A stretch of 7,212 bases of DNA from Bacteroidales bacterium (GCA_016935595.1 JAFGQQ010000344.1:1-7212); one strand, 5' to 3'; shown: positions 1 through 7,134, counted from the stretch's first letter. The notes: generated by a model not told the origin, from the sequence alone. Made by a program: numbers and translations.

Positions 1-1487
1 ATTGAAGTAACCGGATTGGTTTTTGCAATTTTTTCAATGATTATATTATCAAAGTAAACCTCACCAGTTTGGTTACCCATATCAATAGCCATGCGGGCTG
101 TAAGGTCTGTCATTTCCTGTTTTGTAAATGTAAAACTATAGTTTTGTAAAGAAGGTGTCAAACTAATACTATTAGCTCCGCTATAACTGTCCCAGGGATC
201 GCCATTACGGCCAATGTAAGGATTAATTGTCAGGTTGTCAGGCGAATAAGCATCGAATGAAACTTTATATGTAGTTTTATAAATAATTGGAATTTGGTTT
301 TGGATCATTTGGATGTGCCAATTAGCTGTACCTCCATTAGTTATTGTAATGTGATACATTTCATTTTCATTATCTATATTTGCCAGGGCTCCGCCTTGCA
401 GTCCAAGGCTCCAGTTTGCACCAAAGCTAAAATCGGAAAGCAATATGGTATCGCCTGTTAAAGGAAGATAAGAATCTGGATACATTTCTGTAAGAGCTTT
501 TACTAACTCAACGCGCCATACTAAAGCCCCCGGGTCAAAAAATCCAAATCCGGAGGCAAATTCCCAATATGACCAGCTAAATCCGTATTCTTCAAATTTT
601 CTGGCACAAAAGGCAGTCCACCTGGCCCTCGAGTCCATATCAGCTTTGCTGTAGGAACCAAACTCTCCTATAAAAACAGGCACATTAGCTGTATCGGAAT
701 ATTGTTTTATTTTCTCCAAATCATTGATTATAGCATTTTGCTGACTTATTGTACTATCCCAGGTTGAGCCAAGCCATGCATCAGCACCATCAACCCAATC
801 GGCACCCTGGTGGGTAAATTGAAAAGGATTGTAATAGTGAATAGTAAGAATGATACTTGTGTCACCGGGTAATTTTAATAAAGGCAATGCCCCAATTCCT
901 CCCCATTCGGCAGTTCCGATAATGCAGGTACGTTTTGGGTTTAAAACACGCACTGTATCGAGTATTTCTTTTGCATAAGCATTCCAGAGAGAGGGAGTTA
1001 AATTGGTATTAGGTTCATTGCATAACTCAAAAAGCAAGCTGTCGGAATAGTCTTTAAATTCTTTAGAAATCTGGTTCCAGATGCCAAGCAGGCGGGGTTT
1101 GTTTTCTTCGGGTTTTTCAAATAAATCGTAATAATGGTGTATATTAATAATAGCCATTAAATTATTTTTTAAAGCAGTATTAATTGCCCATTTAATTCGG
1201 GCCATAAAAACTGAATCTATTGCATATGGAGCCAATGAATCGGCATGACTGCTCCATCGTATCGGGATTCTTACTGAATTAAAACCCGCTTCATTTATAA
1301 TTTCAAAATATTTTTCATTCAAGGTTATGCCCCATTCTCCTTCAAATGAACCTTCAAAAATATTGCCGAGATTTACCCCTCTTCCCAGTTTCTGATTGAT
1401 ATTAAAAGCACTATTTTGGGAAAATAAATTCGAATTAAATGACCAAATTATGGATACAAGAATAAACGTGTAAAATTTTATTTTCAT
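1..1487 (-). CDS. Secreted GH5-family glycoside hydrolase (cellulase-like) with CBM4/9-like module, C-terminus cut by window edge
   Basis: Reading left from the ATG at 1487, the frame stays open to base 1, giving 495 complete residues and no stop. Residues 1-23 form a signal peptide (MKIKFYTFILVSIIWSFNSN, then LFSQ). Residues 35-335 look like a GH5 (clan A) TIM barrel: LGRGVNLGN near 34-42, SVRIPIRW at 71-78, INIHHY at 114-119, LLFELCNEP at 151-159 with probable acid/base Glu158, IHYYNPF at 216-222, FIGEFG at 272-277 with probable nucleophile Glu275, and the substrate-platform Trp308 in SYWEF. Residues about 345-487 resemble a CBM4/9 jelly-roll module, including YKVSFDAY, QNYSFTFT and GEVYFDNIIIE. 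The family hydrolyses beta-glucans, mannans or xyloglucans with retention; the substrate cannot be told here. Export to the periplasm or surface is inferred. A type IX secretion sorting domain could follow beyond the edge but is not visible. The gene lies 83 bases downstream of the cstA-like gene on the same strand; cotranscription is possible but unproven. Confidence 0.9.
   Translation of the reverse strand, partial: MKIKFYTFILVSIIWSFNSNLFSQNSAFNINQKLGRGVNLGNIFEGSFEGEWGITLNEKYFEIINEAGFNSVRIPIRWSSHADSLAPYAIDSVFMARIKWAINTALKNNLMAIINIHHYYDLFEKPEENKPRLLGIWNQISKEFKDYSDSLLFELCNEPNTNLTPSLWNAYAKEILDTVRVLNPKRTCIIGTAEWGGIGALPLLKLPGDTSIILTIHYYNPFQFTHQGADWVDGADAWLGSTWDSTISQQNAIINDLEKIKQYSDTANVPVFIGEFGSYSKADMDSRARWTAFCARKFEEYGFSWSYWEFASGFGFFDPGALVWRVELVKALTEMYPDSYLPLTGDTILLSDFSFGANWSLGLQGGALANIDNENEMYHITITNGGTANWHIQMIQNQIPIIYKTTYKVSFDAYSPDNLTINPYIGRNGDPWDSYSGANSISLTPSLQNYSFTFTKQEMTDLTARMAIDMGNQTGEVYFDNIIIEKIAKTNPVTS
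27..455 (-). other. CBM4/9-like carbohydrate-binding domain within the GH5 gene
   Basis: These bases encode residues about 345-487 of the GH5 protein. The pattern fits the CBM4/9 beta-sandwich: an opening LLSDFSFGANW, then ITNGGTANWHIQM with Trp390 as a possible sugar-stacking residue, YKVSFDAYSPD, QNYSFTFT, and a closing ARMAIDMGNQTGEVYFDN. In this family such modules bind single glucan or xylan chains and hold the enzyme on its substrate. The assignment is by motif recognition only, so the exact CBM family is uncertain. Confidence 0.65.
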
Positions 1488-1496
1488 AAACAGGAT

Positions 1497-1509
1497 ATTA
1501 TTATTATTA
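1497..1509. repeat. Short (ATT)n trinucleotide run ahead of the GH5 start codon
   Basis: Four and one third tandem ATT units (TAA/AAT on the coding strand) end 9 bases before the GH5 start codon. No Shine-Dalgarno sequence lies between the run and the ATG. The run therefore occupies the ribosome-landing region, where an A/T-rich leader is normal for Bacteroidota. Confidence 0.6.
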
Positions 1510-1536
1510 CTTATCATTTAAACTGAAAAAATTAAA

Positions 1537-1544
1537 TAAAGTTA
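1537..1544 (-). promoter_or_regulatory. Weak candidate -7 element for the GH5 gene
   Basis: On the minus strand this reads TAACTTTA, seven of eight matches to the Bacteroidota -7 consensus TAnnTTTG, about 50 bases before the GH5 start codon. A TTTTG lies upstream, but only about 15 bases away, shorter than the usual spacing of about 20. If real, it would allow the hydrolase to be transcribed separately from the cstA-like gene. In sequence this AT-rich, a chance match is quite possible. Confidence 0.25.
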
Positions 1545-1570
1545 TAATCTAAAATTTTACAAAATAATTA

Positions 1571-3301
1571 TTATATACTAGTTTTAACCCTCAAAGTGTT
1601 TTTTAACCTGATCAATACTTTTGCACACGAGAAAAACAACCATCCGGTAAGTATTAATATAATAACTGAGATTAGTATAAGCAAAACATTTTTACTGTTC
1701 CAGAATTGAATGATATTATTAATCATTGCCCAGATGGTCATGATTAAAATAAATATCATAGGAACAAAGGCAATCCAAATATTTTTCTTTTTTAAAAATA
1801 AATATACAGTTACAATTAACAAAGCTAAAGCAGCCAGAAGTTGATTCAATGATCCAAACAGCGGCCATAAAATTAACGCGCCTTTTGCGCCAGGTTGTGC
1901 AAAAGCCATAACCAGGGCTGCGGCAACCACAATAAGGGTTGCAAAATATCTGTTATTAAAAGGTTTAATTATAATTCCTTCTTTATTTTTAAATATTTCC
2001 TGTAAAGAAAACCTTTGGATGCGTGTTGCCGAATCGAGGGTTGTTCCTGCAAAGCTGACAATAAAAACAGCAATAAGCGATTTTGCATAAATATGTGATA
2101 TGCCAATACTTTCAAGCAAGTTAGCCCCACCAATTACAAACGCTTCTAAATTAGCCTGTAACCCCGATGCATTTCCCCAACTCGAAAAGTGATATTTAAA
2201 TGCATCAGCGCCTTTTAGCAGTATGCCGTTTTTTTCTAATCCTATTCCCAGTCCCCCGGCAATAGCAATAATTACAATAACAGCCAGAAAGCTTTCAAAT
2301 AACATGCTCCCGTAACCGACAAATAAAGAATCTTTTTCATTGTCTAACTGTTTTACTGTTGTTCCGGAACTGGCAAGTGAATGGAAACCCGAAATTGCCC
2401 CACAGGCAATAGTAATAAACAACAAGGGCATCATACCGGGTATATCGGTTCCTTTTGTAAATGCTACATCATTAATTGCCGGAGCAAATATGGGAGGATG
2501 GGCTATAACTATCCCCGCCGCAAATAAAAACATAGCAATAAATAACTGGTGTGAGTTTATATAATCACGCGGTTGTAATAGCCTGTGAACAGGGATCGTA
2601 GAAGCAAAAAACATATAAATGAATAAAACAATGCACCAGGTTACCACTTCACTTTTTGCAATAAAAGCCGGAATATGCACAGGTATTTTAATACCTATCC
2701 AAATAGAAAAATAAAGAAGGATAACTGCAATTACAGAATAAATAAAATCGTTTTTGCCTTTTTTTATTTGATTTCCAAGCCATACGGCAACAGGTATCTG
2801 AACCCAAACCGGAATGACCGACTCGGGGTACATTTGAAATAAAACCCCAACAATCATGGCAAATTCAGCTAAAACAATAAAAAGTAAAAATTGAATAATA
2901 AACTGAAAAGCATATTTTGCAGAAGGGCTTATTATTACCCCGGTTAAGTCACCTAAAGTTTGTCCCTTATTTCTCGCAGAAATAACTAAAGTAGCAAAGT
3001 CATGTACAGCCCCCATAAAAATTGAACCCAGAAAAACCCACAGAAATGCAGGTAACCATCCCCATATAATTCCGATTGCAGGCCCAACGATAGGGCCTAA
3101 TCCTGCAATTGTAGTGTAATGATGGCCGAACAGGATATGTTTTTTTGTTGGGACATAGTCTACGCCATCATTTAATTCATGCGAAGGGACTTTATTTTTT
3201 ATAGATACTTCAAATATTTTATCAGCTATATATTTTCCATATAACCGGTATGCAAAAAAATATCCAACTATAGAAATAATGATTAGTACAAGCGAATTCA
3301 T
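1571..3301 (-). CDS. cstA: CstA-family inner-membrane transporter (carbon starvation protein A type)
   Basis: This 576-residue, strongly hydrophobic protein carries the hallmarks of the CstA family (TC 2.A.114). They include HYTTIAGLGPIVGPAIG at 61-77, GAVHDF at 97-102, HRLLQPRDYIN at 239-249, GAISGFHSLASSGTTVKQL at 301-319 and SFAGTTLDSATRIQR at 416-430. Some 14-16 membrane segments are visible by eye, starting with residues 3-18. Characterised relatives import pyruvate with protons (E. coli BtsT and CstA) or peptides (Campylobacter CstA), so uptake of one of these is the likely role; the substrate is not readable from sequence. It is shorter than E. coli CstA (about 700 residues) but appears intact. 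The ATG at 3301 directly precedes the first membrane segment and has no Shine-Dalgarno sequence. It is divergent from the TonB receptor operon and could share control through the palindromes between them. Confidence 0.93.
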   Translation of the reverse strand: MNSLVLIIISIVGYFFAYRLYGKYIADKIFEVSIKNKVPSHELNDGVDYVPTKKHILFGHHYTTIAGLGPIVGPAIGIIWGWLPAFLWVFLGSIFMGAVHDFATLVISARNKGQTLGDLTGVIISPSAKYAFQFIIQFLLFIVLAEFAMIVGVLFQMYPESVIPVWVQIPVAVWLGNQIKKGKNDFIYSVIAVILLYFSIWIGIKIPVHIPAFIAKSEVVTWCIVLFIYMFFASTIPVHRLLQPRDYINSHQLFIAMFLFAAGIVIAHPPIFAPAINDVAFTKGTDIPGMMPLLFITIACGAISGFHSLASSGTTVKQLDNEKDSLFVGYGSMLFESFLAVIVIIAIAGGLGIGLEKNGILLKGADAFKYHFSSWGNASGLQANLEAFVIGGANLLESIGISHIYAKSLIAVFIVSFAGTTLDSATRIQRFSLQEIFKNKEGIIIKPFNNRYFATLIVVAAALVMAFAQPGAKGALILWPLFGSLNQLLAALALLIVTVYLFLKKKNIWIAFVPMIFILIMTIWAMINNIIQFWNSKNVLLILISVIILILTGWLFFSCAKVLIRLKNTLRVKTSI

Positions 3302-3323
3302 GGCTGATATTATTTTTAATTAA

Positions 3324-3331
3324 CAAATGTA
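3324..3331 (-). promoter_or_regulatory. Candidate -7 promoter element for the cstA-like gene
   Basis: The minus strand reads TACATTTG, a full match to the Bacteroidota -7 consensus TAnnTTTG. It ends 22 bases before the ATG, which would give a very short leader. No clean TTTG -33 element is seen at the expected distance of about 20 bases, so support rests on the -7 match and its position. Confidence 0.4.
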
Positions 3332-3391
3332 ATAAAAAAATATAAGCTTAAATTTTCTTGTTAAAACCTGACGATAAATATTAATTCAAAT

Positions 3392-3403
3392 TAAGTATAC
3401 TTA
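3392..3403. promoter_or_regulatory. Perfect 12-base palindrome TAAGTATACTTA, possible operator
   Basis: TAAGTATACTTA equals its own reverse complement. It lies about 90 bases upstream of the cstA-like start and about 185 bases upstream of the preferred receptor start. A perfect palindrome of this size suits a dimeric regulator's site. AT-rich DNA yields such palindromes by chance fairly often, so function is inferred. Confidence 0.35.
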
Positions 3404-3420
3404 TATTACATCAATAAAAA

Positions 3421-3446
3421 TGATATAATATAGGGGTATCATATCA
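3421..3446. repeat. Imperfect inverted repeat TGATAT...ATATCA
   Basis: Outer arms TGATAT (3421-3426) and ATATCA (3441-3446) pair over six bases. After one A/C mismatch, three more pairs close around the loop TAGGGG (3431-3436). It sits 30 bases upstream of the candidate receptor promoter element. The G-run in the loop stands out in otherwise AT-rich sequence. It could be an activator or repressor site; the stem is too weak and lacks the T-tract expected of a terminator. Confidence 0.4.
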
Positions 3447-3475
3447 GAATCTTGTCTTATTACGAAACAGTTGCT

Positions 3476-3484
3476 TATAATTTG
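3476..3484 (+). promoter_or_regulatory. Candidate promoter for the TonB receptor-DUF4249 operon
   Basis: TATAATTTG resembles the Bacteroidota -7 element TAnnTTTG with one extra base. A TTG at 3452-3454 lies 21 bases upstream, a suitable spacing for a -33 element. Transcription would begin near 3491, inside the palindrome at 3486-3501, leaving a leader of about 55 bases to the ATG at 3545 or 85 to that at 3578. Confidence 0.35.
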
Positions 3485-3485
3485 T

Positions 3486-3501
3486 TATATTGCACAATAT
3501 A
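3486..3501. promoter_or_regulatory. 16-base inverted repeat TATATTG-CA-CAATATA, possible operator
   Basis: Two perfect 7-base arms flank a 2-base centre. A 2-base loop is too tight for a stable RNA hairpin, so a DNA-binding dimer is the better reading. It covers the predicted transcription start of the receptor operon, where a bound repressor would block initiation. No regulator gene is present in the window to match with it. Confidence 0.45.
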
Positions 3502-3577
3502 TCATTAAAATTTTCTGTTTGAGAGAAATAATAAAAGTTCTAAAATGTTATTTTTAAATCAACCTATTTATAACAAA

Positions 3578-5995
3578 ATGAAATATGTTTTTATGGCATT
3601 CCTGTTCTTTATTCTAATTAACAGTTATGCACAATATGCAACCATTAGCGGTACAATTACAGATAAAGAAACCGGTGAATTTTTAATTGCAGCCAATGTG
3701 TATGAACCGTCTTCGCTAACAGGTACAGTGTCCAACTATTTTGGCTTTTACAGCCTTCGGTTAAAAACCGGGAAAACAAAAATTGTATTTTCCTATATGG
3801 GTTATCAGTCTATTGAAAAGGAGATAGAACTTAAAGAAAATACAATTATTAATATTGAACTCGATCCTTCAATTCTGCTTGACGAAGTAGTAGTTACAGA
3901 TAAAGGACCGGTACAAAATCTGCGAAGTTCTCAAATGAGTTTAATAGAAATCCCTGTTAAAAATATTAAGCAAATCCCTGTTTTACTCGGTGAAGTTGAT
4001 ATTATTAAATCAATTCAGCTGATGCCAGGAGTGCAGGGTGGAACAGAAGGCACAAGCGGTTTATATGTGCGTGGCGGAGGACCTGACCAAAACCTAATTT
4101 TATTAGATGGTGTACCCGTTTATAATGTCAATCATTTGTTTGGATTGTTTTCTGTATTTAATGCCGATGCCATAAAAAATGTTACACTTTATAAAGGAGG
4201 ATTTCCTGCTCGTTTTGGGGGGAGGCTTTCATCGGTTATCGATATTCGAATGAAAGAAGGAAATAATAAAGAGTTTCAAGGTGTTGCTTCAATTGGTTTG
4301 CTGTCCTCATCGCTTACACTCGAAGGCCCAATATTAAAAGGAAAATCTTCCTATATTGTATCCGGCAGGCGTTCCTATCTTGATATTCTGACTTATCCGG
4401 TTCAAATGGCAATAAATAAGGCCATTGATGATGCCAGCTTTTTTGTTGGTTATTTTTTTCAGGATTTTAATGCAAAAATAAATCACTCTTTTTCCGAAAG
4501 AAGCAAACTATATTTAAGTACTTATTTTGGTAAAGACAAATTCTTTATAAAAACTAAATATGGCTACTCCGATGCAGACAGCCATTCATGGTTTTCTTCT
4601 GAATCCAATGGAGGAATTCAGTGGGGAAACCGGACTGCTGCACTGCGATGGAATTACATGTTGTTAAATAATTTATTTTTAAATGTTACTGGCACTTATA
4701 GTGATTATCAGTTTAAGTTTTTTGAGGATTATAAGGGTGAATCTGTATATGAAGATGAAAGTTACAGTTATGATTATAATTTTGCCTACTTGTCAAAAAT
4801 TGTTGATTACGGAGTAAAAGCCGATTTTGATTACACTCCGGTACCTTCCCATTATATTCGTTTTGGGGGCAGTACAACTTATCATTTATTTACACCGGGT
4901 GTTCAGGTTTATAAAACCAAAGGTAATGAATACGAACCTTCTATTGATACAACGTTTGGAAATATTGATCTTCCTTCTGATGAGCTATTCATTTATATCG
5001 AAGATGAAGTAAAAATTGGGGAAATCATTAAAATAAATGCTGGAGCGCATTTTTCAACATTCTTTGTCAAAGGGAAAACCTATAAGTCAATAGAACCACG
5101 ATTATCGGGAAGAATAATGATCAATCAGTGGCTTTCGGCAAAGGCTTCCTATGTTCACATGACCCAGTATCTGCATTTATTGGCAAATTCCACTTTAGGC
5201 TTACCTACCGATTTATGGGTGCCTGTTACTAAAAAAATCACGCCACAGAAAGCCCGCCAGGCTGCTGCAGGATTTGCAGTTGCCATGAAAGATGAATATG
5301 AAATTACAGTAGAAGGGTTTTATAAAACTATGGAGGATATGATTGAGTATTCAGAAGGGGCTAGTTTTTTTAGCCTCTATGGCGACTGGGAAGATAAAAT
5401 TACTACTGGGGTTGGTGAAAGCTACGGAATTGAATTTTTTGCAAGAAAATCCTCAGGAAAAACTACAGGGTGGATTGGTTATACCTTGTCATGGGCAAAC
5501 CGGACTTTTTCTGAAATTAGCTACGGGAAAACTTTTCCATACCTTTATGACAGAAGACATGATATTTCTATTGTAATTACTCATAATTTTTCAGAGAATC
5601 TCAATATAGGTGCAAACTGGGTTTTCGGAACAGGTTATCCAATGACACTTGAAGACGAAAAATATGCTGACTATTATAATGTTTTTGATAAAGATAGTTA
5701 TCAAAGTCAATGGGAGTTTTATCCTGAAACTCTTCGTAAATATTTTGAAACCAGAAATTCATACCGCAAACCCGATTATCACCGATTGGACCTGGGAGTG
5801 AATTTTATCGCTCAGAAAAAATGGTGGGAACGTACATGGAGTTTTGGTATTTATAATCTTTATATGAGGGCTAATCCTTTTGCTATTTATCCCACTGAAG
5901 AGTTTAATGAAGAAACAAAAGAATGGGAACCGGTACTAAAACAAATTAGTTTACTTCAATTTATTCCTTATGCACGTTGGACAATCAAATTTTAA
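3578..5995 (+). CDS. TonB-dependent outer-membrane receptor with N-terminal carboxypeptidase-regulatory-like domain
   Basis: This is an 805-residue outer-membrane barrel that would import a bound ligand using TonB-ExbBD energy. The start at 3578 gives a clean signal peptide, MKYVFMAFLFFILINSYA, cleaved before Gln19; an in-frame ATG at 3545 would add 11 residues. Residues 20-96 form a CarboxypepD_reg-like beta-sandwich (ISGTITDKETGEFL). DEVVVTD at 102-108 is a candidate TonB box. The plug (about 109-225) carries YVRGGGPDQNLILLDGVPVY at 163-182 and GGFPARFGGRLSSVIDIR after it. Residues from about 236 form the barrel, which ends in the terminal Phe expected of outer-membrane barrels. An acidic, tyrosine-rich stretch at about 383-400 probably lies in an external loop. 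Plugs of this type commonly accompany DUF4249 lipoproteins, as here, rather than SusD. It is smaller than typical SusC proteins (about 1000 residues). The ligand is unknown. Confidence 0.93.
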   Translation: MKYVFMAFLFFILINSYAQYATISGTITDKETGEFLIAANVYEPSSLTGTVSNYFGFYSLRLKTGKTKIVFSYMGYQSIEKEIELKENTIINIELDPSILLDEVVVTDKGPVQNLRSSQMSLIEIPVKNIKQIPVLLGEVDIIKSIQLMPGVQGGTEGTSGLYVRGGGPDQNLILLDGVPVYNVNHLFGLFSVFNADAIKNVTLYKGGFPARFGGRLSSVIDIRMKEGNNKEFQGVASIGLLSSSLTLEGPILKGKSSYIVSGRRSYLDILTYPVQMAINKAIDDASFFVGYFFQDFNAKINHSFSERSKLYLSTYFGKDKFFIKTKYGYSDADSHSWFSSESNGGIQWGNRTAALRWNYMLLNNLFLNVTGTYSDYQFKFFEDYKGESVYEDESYSYDYNFAYLSKIVDYGVKADFDYTPVPSHYIRFGGSTTYHLFTPGVQVYKTKGNEYEPSIDTTFGNIDLPSDELFIYIEDEVKIGEIIKINAGAHFSTFFVKGKTYKSIEPRLSGRIMINQWLSAKASYVHMTQYLHLLANSTLGLPTDLWVPVTKKITPQKARQAAAGFAVAMKDEYEITVEGFYKTMEDMIEYSEGASFFSLYGDWEDKITTGVGESYGIEFFARKSSGKTTGWIGYTLSWANRTFSEISYGKTFPYLYDRRHDISIVITHNFSENLNIGANWVFGTGYPMTLEDEKYADYYNVFDKDSYQSQWEFYPETLRKYFETRNSYRKPDYHRLDLGVNFIAQKKWWERTWSFGIYNLYMRANPFAIYPTEEFNEETKEWEPVLKQISLLQFIPYARWTIKF

Positions 5996-6005
5996 ATAGT
6001 TATAA

Positions 6006-7028
6006 ATGAAAAAGATAATTTTATTATTAGGTATTATTTTGGTTTTTATCTCATGTGAAAAAACCGTTGAAAATTTTGAAATAGAAAGAAAACCAACAAA
6101 AATAGTTTTAAATGCTCAATTTATTTCGGATAGTTCAGCCATTGTCAATGTCAGTAAAAGTCTATCAATGTATGATGATGATTCTATTTATGCTATTGAT
6201 GACGCTGATGTAATTGTAACAGAAAATAATGGAAAAATTAATAAATTCAATGCTATTGGTGAGGGTTATTATTCACTAAACGGTTTTATTCCCAAAGCAA
6301 ATAGTACATACAAAATCGAAGTTTCTGCAACAGGATTTGACCCCGTATTCACTATTATTACAACTCCGGACAAACCTGCTGTTTTATCAATTGATACTGC
6401 ACTTGTAAAAATAAACACAGAAAACTGCATTGGATGTGAAAACAGATATATTGAAATTAAAGTGAAATTTAGTGATAATGGAGTATCTGAAGATTATTAT
6501 ATGGTATGCATAAAAGGATGGTATAAAGAATTTGTTTTCGAAGAAAAAGAAGTTAATGACCCTTACTGGGGAAAATACATTGATTATATAATGACAGATT
6601 CAAGCTATTATATTAAAGACCAGCATATGGAAGCAAAAGTTAATTATATAGAATTTTCAAGAGATTACAGCTATTTAAACGATGTGTCATCAACAAGTTC
6701 AGCCTATGGCAATGTTTTTTATTTTTCAGACAATTTAATCAACGGGAACGAATTATTTTTACCCCTTTACATCCAACCATTTGAAATTGCTCTAGATACA
6801 ACTCCTGAACTGATGTTATACTTCTCCAAAATATCAAAAGATCATTATTTATACATTTCTTCTTTAGCTAAATCGAATGAAACTGAAGGGAATCCGCTTA
6901 CTGAGAAGGTCACAATTTTTAATAATATAGAAGGCGGGCTCGGACATTCAATGGGTATGTCTACTAATATTCAAAAAATTGATATTTCCGGTTTGGTTGA
7001 GCAGTTTTATAATTATTACTATTGGTAA
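6006..7028 (+). CDS. DUF4249-family lipoprotein, partner of the upstream TonB receptor
   Basis: This 340-residue protein begins with a lipoprotein signal, MKKIILLLGIILVFISC, with Cys17 as the lipidated residue; Phe at -3 is slightly unusual. The segment KIVLNAQFISDSSAIVNVSKS (33-53) followed by a beta-rich stretch with GYYSLNGFIPKANSTYKIEV (from 88) matches the N-terminal half of DUF4249. The C-terminal block YLYISSLAKSN...GNPLTEKVTIFNNIEGGLG (281-313) matches its most conserved part. The family's function is not established. Genetic pairing with TonB receptors suggests a surface or periplasmic-face ligand-binding accessory, by analogy with SusD. Only 10 bases separate it from the receptor stop, so the two are surely cotranscribed. 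No Shine-Dalgarno sequence precedes the ATG. A CxxC pair (Cys141, Cys144) and Cys168 are notable in an exported protein. The protein ends in the aromatic run YNYYYW. Confidence 0.88.
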   Translation: MKKIILLLGIILVFISCEKTVENFEIERKPTKIVLNAQFISDSSAIVNVSKSLSMYDDDSIYAIDDADVIVTENNGKINKFNAIGEGYYSLNGFIPKANSTYKIEVSATGFDPVFTIITTPDKPAVLSIDTALVKINTENCIGCENRYIEIKVKFSDNGVSEDYYMVCIKGWYKEFVFEEKEVNDPYWGKYIDYIMTDSSYYIKDQHMEAKVNYIEFSRDYSYLNDVSSTSSAYGNVFYFSDNLINGNELFLPLYIQPFEIALDTTPELMLYFSKISKDHYLYISSLAKSNETEGNPLTEKVTIFNNIEGGLGHSMGMSTNIQKIDISGLVEQFYNYYYW

Positions 7029-7099
7029 TATTAGTTCTAAAACAAAATTACTTAATATAAAATAATAGGTCATTTTTTTATATTTAATCTCTGAGGTTT

Positions 7100-7107
7100 T
7101 ATTTTTG
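7100..7107 (+). promoter_or_regulatory. Candidate -7 promoter element for the U32 peptidase-like gene
   Basis: TATTTTTG fully matches TAnnTTTG and ends 27 bases before the ATG at 7135. No clear TTTG -33 element lies about 20 bases upstream, only a T-run. It suggests the downstream gene has its own promoter and is not the third gene of the receptor operon. Confidence 0.4.
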
Positions 7108-7125
7108 TAATGAATATTTATACCT

Positions 7126-7130
7126 GGTGA
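7126..7130 (+). promoter_or_regulatory. Shine-Dalgarno-like GGTGA for the U32 peptidase-like gene
   Basis: GGTGA can pair with the UCACC near the 3' end of 16S rRNA and ends 4 bases before the ATG. It supports the start at 7135 over the in-frame ATG at 7165. It is the only start in the window with such a site. Confidence 0.45.
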
Positions 7131-7134
7131 AATT

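Larger units (their letters stand above)
3302..3544. other. Divergent intergenic region with candidate promoters and three palindromes
   Basis: This 243-base AT-rich stretch separates the starts of the cstA-like gene and the TonB receptor gene (to 3577 if the preferred receptor start is used). It must hold the promoters of both transcription units. It contains a TACATTTG element facing left, a TATAATTTG element facing right, and three short inverted repeats listed separately. No open frame or RNA gene was recognised in it. Confidence 0.7.

Noticed and set aside
1488..1570. Possible terminator or small gene between the cstA-like gene and the GH5 gene
   Set aside because: The 83 bases are A/T-rich, with no stable hairpin and no open frame of note.
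2340..2564. 74-residue plus-strand open frame
   Set aside because: It lies wholly inside the cstA-like gene on the opposite strand, whose family motifs are unmistakable here; the antisense product resembles nothing known.
4827..5012. 61-residue plus-strand open frame
   Set aside because: It is an out-of-frame shadow inside the TonB receptor barrel, with no ribosome site or recognisable product.
5343..5576. 77-residue plus-strand open frame
   Set aside because: It is an out-of-frame shadow inside the receptor gene, which remains intact and coding through this stretch.
1571..7028. A novel defence, mobile or CRISPR-type system
   Set aside because: No repeats with spacers, transposase, integrase, nuclease, helicase or toxin-antitoxin signature was found; all genes belong to transport, glycan-hydrolysis or housekeeping-type families.
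7029..7134. Possible terminator after the DUF4249 gene
   Set aside because: A T-run at 7073-7079 is present, but no G/C-containing stem precedes it, so an intrinsic terminator cannot be supported.
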